Origin: Streptomyces griseofuscus
GTDB lineage: Bacteria > Actinomycetota > Actinomycetes > Streptomycetales > Streptomycetaceae
Assembly (NCBI RefSeq): GCF_014673495.1
Contig: NZ_CP051006.1
Span: forward strand, 3,410,001 to 3,474,000
Direction: 5' to 3'
DNA: 64,000 bases
A program made the translations under genes and the position numbers. Every line of letters starts with the position of its first letter. Position 1 is the first letter of the stretch. Below, in pieces: positions 8,524-16,923 of the stretch. Under the pieces are notes generated by a model. It was not told the origin of the DNA. It made no database searches and was given only the letters and a program-made list of their open reading frames with translations.

Positions 8524-9753
8524 TCAGGGGATGACCGTGTAGCCCGCGTCGCGCAGGCACTGGCCGACCTCGGCGCAGTGGGCCGGGCCCTTGGTCTCCA
8601 GGTGGAGTTCGACCTCCACCTCGCTGAGGCCGAGCCGGGGGTCGGTGCGGACATGGCTGACGTCGAGGACGTTGGCGTCCACCCCCGACAGCACCCCGAG
8701 GAGGGTGGCGAGGGCGCCCGGGCGGTCGGTGAGCCGCAGTCGTACGGCCAGATAGCGGCCCTGCGCGGACATGCCGTGCCGCAGCACCCGCTGGAGCAGC
8801 ACCGGGTCGACATTGCCGCCGGACAGCACGCAGACGACCGGGCCCTCGAAGGTGTCCGGGGACGCGAGCAGCGCGGCGACCGGGCTCGCGCCGGCCGGTT
8901 CCACGACCAGCTTGGCCCGCTCCAGGCACAGCAGCAGCGCGGCGGACAGCTGGTCCTCGGTGACCGTGCGCATCTCGTCCACCAGCTCGCGGACGATGCC
9001 GAACGGCACCACGCCGGGCTTGCCCACCTTGATGCCGTCGGCCATCGTGGCCGGGTTCGCGACCGCCACCGGGTGTCCGACGGCCAGCGAGGGCGGGTAG
9101 GCGGCGGCGCCCTCGGCCTGGACGCCGATGATCCGTACATCGGGCCTGATCGCCTTCACCGCGACCGCGATCCCGGCCAGCAGTCCCCCGCCGCCGACCC
9201 CGACGAGGATCGTGCGCACCTCCGGGCACTGCTCCAGGATCTCCAGGCCGACCGTGCCCTGGCCGGCGATGATGTCCGGGTGGTCGAAGGGGTGGATGAA
9301 CACCGCGCCGGTGCGGGCCGCGTAGTCCTGGGCGGCGGCCAGCGTCTCGTCCACCACCTGGCCGGTGAGGCGCACCTCGGCGCCGTACTCCCTGGTCGCG
9401 CTGACCTTGGGCAGCGGGGCGCCGTGCGGCATGAACACGGTGGCGTGCACGCCCAGCAGCGAGGAGGCCAGGGCGACGCCCTGCGCGTGATTGCCGGCGC
9501 TCGCGGCCACCACTCCGGCGGCGCGCTCCTCGGGCAGCAGCCCGGCGATGCGCACATAGGCGCCGCGCAGCTTGAACGAGCCGGTGCGCTGGAGGTTCTC
9601 GCATTTCAGCTGTACCGGCGCGCCGACCAGCTGGGACAGGTGCCGGCTGCCCTCCATCGCGGTCGTCCGCGCCACGCCCGAGAGCATCTTCTGGGCCCCG
9701 CGTACATCGTCCAGGGTGACGGAACGCAGGGGGTGGGCGGTGCGGTAGTTCAT
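8524..9753 (-). CDS. ilvA: Threonine ammonia-lyase (threonine dehydratase)
   Basis: A 409-residue PLP enzyme converting threonine to 2-oxobutanoate and ammonia. The PLP lysine is in RTGSFKLRGAYVR, the phosphate-binding glycine loop in VGVGGGGLLAGIAV, and an SAGNHAQGVALA motif sits between them. From about residue 330 there is a single ACT-like regulatory domain (LAVRLRLTDRPGALATLLGV). One ACT domain and about 400 residues match the TdcB/IlvA2 type that is often catabolic, rather than the two-ACT biosynthetic IlvA, so the pathway role is open. ATG at 9753 was chosen; an extension to 9864 has no family similarity. Divergent from the MarR gene. Confidence 0.9.
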   Translation of the reverse strand: MNYRTAHPLRSVTLDDVRGAQKMLSGVARTTAMEGSRHLSQLVGAPVQLKCENLQRTGSFKLRGAYVRIAGLLPEERAAGVVAASAGNHAQGVALASSLLGVHATVFMPHGAPLPKVSATREYGAEVRLTGQVVDETLAAAQDYAARTGAVFIHPFDHPDIIAGQGTVGLEILEQCPEVRTILVGVGGGGLLAGIAVAVKAIRPDVRIIGVQAEGAAAYPPSLAVGHPVAVANPATMADGIKVGKPGVVPFGIVRELVDEMRTVTEDQLSAALLLCLERAKLVVEPAGASPVAALLASPDTFEGPVVCVLSGGNVDPVLLQRVLRHGMSAQGRYLAVRLRLTDRPGALATLLGVLSGVDANVLDVSHVRTDPRLGLSEVEVELHLETKGPAHCAEVGQCLRDAGYTVIP

Positions 9754-9897
9754 GACTCCAGCATCGCAGCTCGCGGTGGCGCACGACGGTGGTGACCAAG
9801 GTCCAAGACGGGTTTGCGCAGCGCCGGTACGGCCCGGCGCCGGGCCGCGTACCCTGTCCCCCAACCTTGCAGCCCTTCATGAAGCGAGCCTCCGGCC

Positions 9898-10401
9898 ATG
9901 CCCACAACACCTGAAATGTCGATGGACATGACGACCGTCGGTGATCCCGGTCTTCTCGACTCCCTCCAGCACGAGGTGGCGGTGTTCGCCCGCCGCGCCG
10001 AACAGACGCGGCTCGGTGGTGTCGGGCAGGCGCGCAACTCCATGGACCGCGCCGCCTATCTGCTGCTCAACCGCCTCGACAAGGAGGGCCCGATGGGCGT
10101 CAAGGCGCTCGCCGCGGGCATGGGCATCGACTCCTCCACGGTCACCCGGCAGGTGGCCCCGCTGGTCGACACCGGCCTGGTCAAGCGCACCTCGCACCCG
10201 GAGGACGGCCGCGCGGTGGTGCTTCAGCTGTCGCCGCGCGGTGCCGCCCGGCTGGCGGAGGTGCGGTCCTCGCGGCGCCTGCTGATGGCGGAGCTGACCG
10301 AGGACTGGTCGCCGCAGGAGCGCGAGCAGTTCTGCGCCCTGCTGACCCGCTTCAACCACGGCCTCGCGGCCCGGACCCAGGGGAAGCATCCCGAGTCTTG
10401 A
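9898..10401 (+). CDS. MarR family transcriptional regulator
   Basis: A 167-residue winged-helix protein. The recognition region is GVKALAAGMGIDSSTVTRQV followed by the wing SHPEDGRAVVLQLSPRG, both canonical for MarR. The perfect 10-bp palindrome CTTCATGAAG at 9875-9884, between a TACCCT -10-like hexamer (9850-9855) and the start codon, could be an autoregulatory site, but this is only a suggestion. The gene is divergent from ilvA. Confidence 0.9.
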   Translation: MPTTPEMSMDMTTVGDPGLLDSLQHEVAVFARRAEQTRLGGVGQARNSMDRAAYLLLNRLDKEGPMGVKALAAGMGIDSSTVTRQVAPLVDTGLVKRTSHPEDGRAVVLQLSPRGAARLAEVRSSRRLLMAELTEDWSPQEREQFCALLTRFNHGLAARTQGKHPES

Positions 10402-10409
10402 CCCGGGGC

Positions 10410-10476
10410 CCCGGCTGGCCTCATATGAGAGCCGGGTCCTGCGTCGTACGCGATTCATCTGTCCCGTACCGGACAG
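10410..10476 (+). terminator. Hairpins after the MarR gene
   Basis: CCCGGCTGGCCTCAT facing ATGAGAGCCGGG forms a stem with a three-base bulge, and CTGTCC-CGTACC-GGACAG (10459-10476) forms a second. They probably end the marR transcript; no T tract is present. Confidence 0.5.
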
Positions 10477-10497
10477 GGCCCCTGAGGGGGAGGCGTC

Positions 10498-11001
10498 TTG
10501 CGTGAGCGGCGGGTGGCCCAAGGGGCAGGCCGGGCCCAGGAGTTCGAGGCGTTCGTCGCGGGCGCGGCCGGCCGGCTGCTGCTCGCCGCGACGCTGCTCA
10601 CCGCCGAGGCCCCGGACGCCAACCCCCGGGCGCGGCGCCTGCTGACCCTGGCGCTCGGCCACACCTACGCCCGCTGGCACCGGCTGCGCGGCGAGGATCC
10701 GTACGACTGCGCGCGCCAGTACCTCGCGGTCCGCTTCGCGCGCACGATCTGGCACCGGCACCGCCTCCTCGGCCGGGAGCGGCCCGCGCCGCGCGGCCCG
10801 CTCGCCCAGCTGAACCCGCAGGAGCGGCTGGTCCTGGTGCTGCGGATGTACGAGGGGGTCGCCGAGGAGCAGACGGCCGCGCTGCTCGGGCTGACCGCGG
10901 AGCGTGTGCACACCGTCTGCGACCGGGCGACGTCCCTGGTGCTGCACCCGGTCAGGGCGTCCGGTCCGCGCACGGTGAACGCGAAGGTGGCGCCGTCATG
11001 A
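10498..11001 (+). CDS. Reduced SigE-subfamily sigma-factor-like protein
   Basis: A 167-residue protein. The C-terminal part reads as sigma region 4: LNPQERLVLVLRMYEGVAEE, then QTAALLGLTAERVHTVCDRA, in the positions of the helix-turn-helix. The N-terminal part (EFEAFVAGAAGRLLLAATLL, GHTYARWHRLRGEDPYDCAR) follows the spacing of the actinobacterial SigE subfamily of ECF sigma factors but has lost the usual acidic residues of region 2, so core polymerase binding is doubtful. The start is TTG at 10498 behind GGGGGAGG. The next gene encodes a small membrane protein and could be a partner or anti-sigma. It may be an ordinary divergent sigma factor or a repurposed regulator. Confidence 0.65.
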   Translation: MRERRVAQGAGRAQEFEAFVAGAAGRLLLAATLLTAEAPDANPRARRLLTLALGHTYARWHRLRGEDPYDCARQYLAVRFARTIWHRHRLLGRERPAPRGPLAQLNPQERLVLVLRMYEGVAEEQTAALLGLTAERVHTVCDRATSLVLHPVRASGPRTVNAKVAPS

Positions 11002-11050
11002 GGACACGGGAGGCGCGGAGCGGGCGGCCGTACGGCGTGGGGAGGCCGAG

Positions 11051-11299
11051 GTGAACCGGGCCGAGCGCGAGGCCGCCGTACGGCGGGTGATGGCCGCACG
11101 TCCGGTGCCGGTGCCGCCGGAGCTGTACCCGGAGGCGGTACGGCGCGGCGAGCGGCTGCTGCGGCGCCGGCGGCTGGTGCGCCGGGTGGTGTGGGTGGTG
11201 GTGTGTGTGGCGGCGGTGGTGTTCGGGGTGTGGGCGGCGTACGCCCACCCGTGGGTGGAGCCGCCGTCGCAGACGACCCCACCGGTGGACGGCTGGTGA
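11051..11299 (+). CDS. Small single-pass membrane protein after the sigma-like gene
   Basis: An 82-residue product with a basic amphipathic N-terminal half (REAAVRRVMAARPVPVPPEL, then ERLLRRRRLVRR), one membrane helix (VVWVVVCVAAVVFGVWAAY) and a short external tail rich in proline. GTG at 11051 is preceded by GGGGAGG. It begins 49 bases after the sigma-like gene and is probably cotranscribed with it. The helical cytoplasmic part is short for an anti-sigma domain; this role is a guess. Confidence 0.6.
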   Translation: MNRAEREAAVRRVMAARPVPVPPELYPEAVRRGERLLRRRRLVRRVVWVVVCVAAVVFGVWAAYAHPWVEPPSQTTPPVDGW

Positions 11300-11326
11300 T
11301 CCGGACCGCGATGGGCCCGGATCACC
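11295..11326. terminator. Hairpin between convergent genes
   Basis: GGTGATCCGG pairs with CCGGATCACC over a 12-base loop. The left arm overlaps the stop codon of the small membrane protein gene; metB converges from the other side. Confidence 0.7.
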
Positions 11327-11359
11327 GCTTCGGCGTCCGCCGCGACGTCTGGCCGATGT

Positions 11360-12514
11360 CTAGCCCAGGGCCTGGCTCAGGTCCTCCACCAGGTCGTCGA
11401 CGTTCTCGATGCCGACGGACAGGCGGACGAGGTCGGCGGGGACCTCCAGGGCCGAGCCGGCCGCGGAGGCGTGGGTCATCCGGCCGGGGTGCTCGATCAG
11501 GGACTCGACGCCACCGAGCGACTCGCCGAGGGTGAACACCTTGGCGCGGTTGCACACCTCGACGGCCGCCTCCTCGCCGCCCTCGACGCGGAAGGAGATC
11601 ATGCCGCCGAAGGCGCGCATCTGCTTGGCGGCGACCTCGTGCCCGGGGTGCTCGGGCAGGCCCGGGTAGAGCACGCTGGTCACCTTGGCGTGCCGGCTGA
11701 GCATGTCGGCGACCTTGGTGGCGTTCTCGCTGTGCCGGTCCATGCGCACGGCGAGGGTCTTGGTGCCGCGCAGCACCAGCCAGGAGTCGAAGGGGCCGGC
11801 GACGGCGCCCATCGCGTTCTGGTGGTAGGCCAGTTCCTCGCCGAGGGTCTGGTCGGAGACGATCAGGGCGCCGCCGACCACGTCGGAGTGGCCGCCCATG
11901 TACTTGGTCAGCGAGTGCACGACGACGTCCGCGCCGAGCGACAGCGGCTGCTGGAGGTAGGGCGTGGCGAAGGTGTTGTCGACGACGAGACGGGCGCCCG
12001 CGTCGTGGGCGACCTGGGCGACGGCGGCGATGTCGGTGATGCCGAGCAGCGGGTTGGAGGGGGTCTCCACCCAGACGGCCTTGGTCCGCGGGGTGATCGC
12101 GGCCCGTACGGCGGCCGGGTCGCTGGTGTCGGCGACGGACCACTCCACGCCCCAGCGGGTGGCGACCTTGGAGAAGAGGCGGAAGGTGCCGCCGTAGGCG
12201 TCGTTCGGGATCACCACGTGGTCGCCGGGGGTGAGCAGCGTGCGCAGCAGGGTGTCCTCGGCGGCGAGGCCGGAGGCGAACGCGAGGCCGCGGCTGCCGC
12301 CCTCCAGCGCGGCGAGGTTCTCCTCAAGGGCGGTACGGGTCGGGTTGGCGCTGCGGCTGTACTCGTAGCCGCCGCGCAGCCCGCCGACGCCGTCCTGCTT
12401 GTAGGTCGAGACCTGGTAGATGGGCGGTACGACCGCGCCGGTGAGGGGATCCGCGGTGTTGCCCGCGTGGATCGCGAGGGTCTCGAAGTGCTGACTGATG
12501 TGCCTGTCGCTCAT
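11360..12514 (-). CDS. metB: Cystathionine gamma-synthase / gamma-lyase family enzyme
   Basis: A 384-residue Cys/Met-metabolism PLP enzyme of the trans-sulfuration family. Features: YEYSRSANPTRTALEENLAA, the GLAFASGLAAEDTLLRTLL region, and the PLP lysine in VHSLTKYMGGHSDVVGG. Annotated relatives in Streptomyces are called MetB, making cystathionine from an O-activated homoserine and cysteine; cystathionine gamma-lyase has the same fold and cannot be excluded by sequence alone. ATG at 12514 is used; GTG at 12520 is in frame. TACGCT lies eight bases before the ATG, so the transcript may have almost no leader. No SAM riboswitch was seen. Confidence 0.88.
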   Translation of the reverse strand: MSDRHISQHFETLAIHAGNTADPLTGAVVPPIYQVSTYKQDGVGGLRGGYEYSRSANPTRTALEENLAALEGGSRGLAFASGLAAEDTLLRTLLTPGDHVVIPNDAYGGTFRLFSKVATRWGVEWSVADTSDPAAVRAAITPRTKAVWVETPSNPLLGITDIAAVAQVAHDAGARLVVDNTFATPYLQQPLSLGADVVVHSLTKYMGGHSDVVGGALIVSDQTLGEELAYHQNAMGAVAGPFDSWLVLRGTKTLAVRMDRHSENATKVADMLSRHAKVTSVLYPGLPEHPGHEVAAKQMRAFGGMISFRVEGGEEAAVEVCNRAKVFTLGESLGGVESLIEHPGRMTHASAAGSALEVPADLVRLSVGIENVDDLVEDLSQALG

Positions 12515-12680
12515 GTGCACCGAGCGTAGTGCGCCCGGCGGGATTCCGGCGCCCGGCGGTGTGGGCGGGGGGTGTCCGGAGGGATATCCCTGTGTCGGCT
12601 GTCATGCCCAGGATCGGAGTTGTCCACAGGCCGGCGGGCGGGGTTGGTCATGTGGCACCGCTGTCTGGAACTCTTGGGGC

Positions 12681-13799
12681 ATGGTGATTCTCTGGCTGCT
12701 CATGGCACTGCTCATGCTGAGCTTCGTGCTGCTCCCGCTGGTGCGACGCAGGCGCGGGATGATCGAGCAGGTGCACCCGGACCACCCGGACGCCGCCGAC
12801 CCCGCGGACTACGGCTTCCTGCGCCAGGAGGAGCTGGACGTACGGCTGCCGGGCCCTGACCAGGATCTGCTGGACGCGCTGGAGCTGGTGCAGCGCACCC
12901 AGGACTACCGGGCGGCGGCTTCGCTGCTGGCCGGCACCGAGACCGCGGGCGAGCTGCGCTGGCAGCGGGTGCAGGCCCTCGGCGGCGCGGCCGCGCTGGA
13001 GCTCGAACAGCGTCCCGGCGGGGTGCACCAGACGCCGGGCGGCCAGTGGCTGCGGGTGTGGCGGGCGGAGCGGCCCGAGGACGCGGGCGGTGCGGCCGTG
13101 CACGCGGAGTTCCTGGTGCAGCGGGCCTGGCGGGCGTCGGCGACCGGCACCAAGGGCTTCCGGCTGCTCCTGGAGGAGGCCCGGGAGGTGTGCGGGCAGG
13201 CGGCCGAGCTGGCACCCGCCGACCCGGTGCCGCACATCATCGAGCTGGCCGTCGGCCGTGGACTGGGCCTGTCCCGTGACGAGTTCGAGCGGCTGTGGCT
13301 GAAGGTCCTCGACCGCGCCCCGCACCACATGGGCGCCCATCTGGCCGCGCTCCCCTACTGGTGCGAGAAGTGGCACGGCTCGCGTGAGCAGGCGTACGCC
13401 TTCGCCGAGGCGGCCGCCGCCCGCGCCCCGCGCGGATCGCTGCTGGCCGCGCTGCCGCTGTTCGCGGTGTTCGAGCACCTGCCCGAGGTGAATCTGGTGC
13501 TGGGCCTGTACCGGAGCGAGGTCGTCGCCAAGGCGATCCAGGGCGCACAGCACGCGGCGCACGAGGCAGGCTCCGCCGACCCGACACTGCCGCACGTCCG
13601 CCATCTGCTGGTCTTCTTCCTGGTCCGCGCCGAGCGCTGGGCGGAGGCCATGCAGGAGCTGATACACGTCGACGGCCATGTCGGCGCCCTGCCCTGGACG
13701 CTGGCGGCCGACCCGGCGGCCGAGTTCGCCGTCTACCGCGCCCTGGCGGTGGCGGGGTACGAGGCCAACGGGGGCAGCCCGGCGAGCCTGCCCGGCTGA
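12681..13799 (+). CDS. Membrane-anchored helical protein, paralogue A of the M48 module
   Basis: The 372-residue product has an N-terminal membrane anchor (VILWLLMALLMLSFVLLPLV), then a cytoplasmic helical domain likely to be TPR-like. It is clearly paralogous to the gene at 15699-16799: both share ALPYWCEKWHGSREQAYAFA (there LQYWCAKWRGSKELAFDFA), RAPRGSLLAALPLFAVFEH, and near the end HVRHLLVFFLVRAERW with VDGHVGALPW. The M48 protease gene lies between the two. No enzymatic motif is recognised; I infer a scaffold or substrate-sensing role around the protease. The open frame upstream of 12681 is not coding. Confidence 0.8.
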   Translation: MVILWLLMALLMLSFVLLPLVRRRRGMIEQVHPDHPDAADPADYGFLRQEELDVRLPGPDQDLLDALELVQRTQDYRAAASLLAGTETAGELRWQRVQALGGAAALELEQRPGGVHQTPGGQWLRVWRAERPEDAGGAAVHAEFLVQRAWRASATGTKGFRLLLEEAREVCGQAAELAPADPVPHIIELAVGRGLGLSRDEFERLWLKVLDRAPHHMGAHLAALPYWCEKWHGSREQAYAFAEAAAARAPRGSLLAALPLFAVFEHLPEVNLVLGLYRSEVVAKAIQGAQHAAHEAGSADPTLPHVRHLLVFFLVRAERWAEAMQELIHVDGHVGALPWTLAADPAAEFAVYRALAVAGYEANGGSPASLPG

Positions 13800-13979
13800 C
13801 CCGGCCGGCCCCACTCACAGGGCGCCCACAGGAATTTCATTGCCCTTCTGACCTGCGGTAGGGCATAGTTCGGCATCCCCCCACAGCGCGGCTCAGGCTG
13901 CTCCGCGTCTTCTCCGTTCTCCTGTCTTCGCGTTCTTCTCTGTTCCGCTGTCTCCGAGGTCCTGTGGGGGGATCCGCCC

Positions 13980-15645
13980 GATGGGCGCAACTCTGCGCGC
14001 GCTGCGTGCTCTTGTGCTGCTGCTCGGCTTCTATCTGCTGAGCCTGGTCCTGCTGGCCGTGCTGGTCGGTGTCGATGTCGTCGCCTTCCGCTGGGGGCAC
14101 GGCCCGGCGATGCTGAAGCTCGGTTTCGTGACGGTGCTGCTGGCCGTCCCTGTCGTGCAGGGCATGTTCATGCTGCGCACCCCGAAGGGCGAGGACGGCC
14201 CCGGGATCGATGTCACCGAGGCCGCCGAGCCCCGGCTGTGGGCGCTGGTGCGGGAGGTCGCCGCGGCGGCCGGCACCCGCGCCCCCGACCGGATCCGGCT
14301 CACCGGCGAGGTCAACGCGGCGGTGAGCGAGGACCCGCGCCTGCTCGGTCTGCTCCCGGGACCGCGCCGCCTCTACCTGGGTGTGCCGCTGCTGACCGGT
14401 CTGACCGAGGCGCGGCTGAGGGCCGTACTCGCCCATGAGTACGGGCACTTCACCGGCGGCGACACCCGGCTGTCCGCGCTGGTGGTGCGCGGCCGGGTGC
14501 AACTGGGGCGGGTCATCGAGCAGTTCCATGAGCGGGCGGACGGCAAGGTGGCCGCCGAGCGGGCCAAGCAGGAGCAGGCCCGGGCCAGGCGGGTCGCCAG
14601 GGGCAAGAAGGCGAAGCAGGTCGACACCTCGGGTTCCGGGGCGACGTACCGGATGATGGCGGCGGTCTACACCCAGTACGCCAAGCTGTATCTGCGGGCC
14701 TCGCTGTCCACGGCGCGGGGGCAGGAGTTCGCCGCCGACCAGGTCGCCGCCCGGATCGCGGGGCGGGACACGATGGCCGCCACGCTGCGGGAGATCCCGG
14801 TGCTGTCCGTCTCGCACGGCTTCTACCTGGACTCCTACGCCACCCTGGGGCTCGGGGCCCGGCTGCTGCCGCCGCGTGGTGAGTTCTTCGGCGGCTTCGG
14901 CGCGCTGCTGGCGGCGCGCGCCGAGGAGTTGGAGGGGCTGCGCGCGCGGCTGCCGGAGGAGCCCGCGTCGCCGTACGACTCCCATCCACCGATCGCGGAG
15001 CGGGTGCGGCGCATCGAGGCGCTGCCCGCCGACGGCCGAGCCGACGAGGCCACGGGCCCGGCGCTCGCCCTGCTCACCGACCCGGCGCGCACCCTGGCCG
15101 CGCTGGAGGACGCCGTGCTGACCGACGAGGTGGTGCGCTACGGGCGGGCCCCCGGCTGGCCGGAGCTGCTGAACGCCTCGATGGCCTCGGGCCTTTCGAC
15201 GGCGCAGACCCCGTTGCACCAGGCGCTGGCCGCCCGCACCGGGCAGCCGGCGACGCTGGCGGCGCTGCTGGAGGTCGTGGACGCGGGCGGGCTGTGGCAG
15301 CTGGCGGAGCAGTTGCCCCTGTCGGCGGAGGCGAAGTCGGCACGGGGGCGGGCGTTCCGCGAGTTCGCGCGGCCGGTGCTGCGCCGGTCGCTGCGGACCA
15401 TGGTGCTGGCCGAGTTCAGCGCGCGTTCGCTGCTGAGCTGGGACTTCTCCTGGTCCGAGCCGGCCGCCGTACGGCTGCCCGGTGCGCTTCCCGCGGCGGC
15501 CGACGGGGACGGGCGCTCCTCGCAGGAGTCCCCGCACGAGTCCTCGGAGAAGTCCCTGGAGGCGGCACTGGACGCGGCGCTCGCGGACCACCCCGACACG
15601 ACCGCCTTGCGCGCCCTGCTGCCCTCGGCACCCCAGCCCGCCTGA
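13980..15645 (+). CDS. M48 family membrane metalloprotease (start codon at 13981)
   Basis: A 554-residue integral membrane zinc protease; the ATG is at 13981, preceded by a GGGGGGA ribosome site. Two N-terminal membrane helices (VLLLLGFYLLSLVLLAVLVG and LGFVTVLLAVPVVQGMFML) precede the catalytic domain. The HExxH motif is H152-E-Y-G-H156 within LAHEYGHFTGGDTRLSA, and the third ligand region is QEFAADQVAARIAG, the usual ExxxD of M48. The substrate-facing region ends around PYDSHPPIAERVRRIEAL. The remaining 200 residues are helical and specific to this type. The gene is flanked by two paralogous membrane-anchored proteins, suggesting one functional unit. Confidence 0.9.
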
Positions 15646-15698
15646 ATCGCCCCGCCCTTTTCCTTCTCTCTTTTCCGACGAACGGACCTTACTCACCG

Positions 15699-16799
15699 AT
15701 GACCGTCCTGCTCTGGATCCTGGCCGCCTTGGCCCTGCCCCTGGTGATCGCCGCCCTGTGGTTCACCGGTGTGTTCGTGAAGGAGCTGTTCTCCCCGAGC
15801 CCGCCCGGGCCGGACGCGACCGCGCTCGCCGCCGAGCGGCTGGGCCTGCTGCCCGCGGAGCGCCAGGACACCGAGCACGCCGCGCCGCCGCCCGCCGCGT
15901 GGTCGGCCGCGCTGACGGCGGCACGCTCCGGCGACTGGGCACCGGCGGCCGAGCTGCTGCGGGCCGGCGGGCGTGACTGGGAACGCCGTTCGACGCTCAC
16001 CGCCGAGCTGGGCACGCTCGCGGCCGAGGAGGACGGCTGGCTGCTGGCCTGGGAGGCCGCGCGGCCGGACGACCCGGACGCGGCCGTGGTCAGGGCGCAG
16101 AGCACGGTGCGGCTGGCATGGGATCTCCGGGGCGCGCGGCAGGCCAGATACACGAGCCGGGAGCAGTTCGAGGGGTTCGGGCGGATGCTGTCCGCCGCAC
16201 GGGAGGAGATCGCGCGGGCCGCGGAGCTGAATCCCGAGGACCCGACGCCGTACGTCGTGGAGATCTGGGTGGCGCTGGGCCTCGGCTGTTCGCACGCCGA
16301 GATGGACGAGCTGTGGGAGCGGATCACGAGCCGCGACCCGTACCACTACGGCGCGCACTACGCGGCGCTCCAGTACTGGTGCGCGAAGTGGCGCGGCTCG
16401 AAGGAGCTGGCGTTCGACTTCGCGCGGCGCGCGGCGGAGCGGGCGCCGGTCGGGAGCCTGCTGACGGTGCTGCCGCTGATCGCGCGTTTCGAGCACGACG
16501 AGACCACCGATGTCGCGGCCGACAGCACCCCCGAGATGCTGGCCCTGGTCGACGCGGGCCTCGCCGACGCGGCGGCCTGCGCGGCGAGCGACCCCGACCG
16601 CCCGGGCCTCGCCCAGCTGCGCCATCTGCTCGCCTACTACCTGCACCTCCAGGACCGGCACGAGGCGGCGCTGGAGCAGTTCCGGCTGGTCGACGGCCAT
16701 GTGGACGCCCTGCCGTGGAACTACCGGGGCGAGGACGCGGCGGCGTACTACTGCCGGGTGCGGAACGAGACGGTGAGGATGGCGGCGGAGGCGGTCTGA
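15699..16799 (+). CDS. Membrane-anchored helical protein, paralogue B of the M48 module
   Basis: The 366-residue product starts with a membrane helix (VLLWILAALALPLVIAALWF), followed by a long helical region. Pairs of blocks match paralogue A: YWCAKWRGSKELAFDFARRA, RAPVGSLLTVLPLIARFEHD, LRHLLAYYLHLQDRHEAALE and VDGHVDALPWNY. The gene starts 53 bases after the M48 gene and is likely cotranscribed. Conserved aromatic/Cys positions (YWCxKW) shared by both paralogues may mark a functional surface. Function unknown. Confidence 0.8.
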   Translation: MTVLLWILAALALPLVIAALWFTGVFVKELFSPSPPGPDATALAAERLGLLPAERQDTEHAAPPPAAWSAALTAARSGDWAPAAELLRAGGRDWERRSTLTAELGTLAAEEDGWLLAWEAARPDDPDAAVVRAQSTVRLAWDLRGARQARYTSREQFEGFGRMLSAAREEIARAAELNPEDPTPYVVEIWVALGLGCSHAEMDELWERITSRDPYHYGAHYAALQYWCAKWRGSKELAFDFARRAAERAPVGSLLTVLPLIARFEHDETTDVAADSTPEMLALVDAGLADAAACAASDPDRPGLAQLRHLLAYYLHLQDRHEAALEQFRLVDGHVDALPWNYRGEDAAAYYCRVRNETVRMAAEAV

Positions 16800-16923
16800 G
16801 GCCGGGCCCATCGCCGCGTTCGGGTCCCGGCGGCCGGCTCCTCGGCTGGAGATGTCGTACCCAGCCCCCGCGGAGACAATGGGGAGACCCCCTGAGACCC
16901 CCTTGGCGGTGAGGTGGTGCCCC

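Noticed and set aside
12515..12680. SAM or other riboswitch upstream of metB
   Set aside because: The leader is too short (TACGCT close to the start codon) and no conserved fold was seen.
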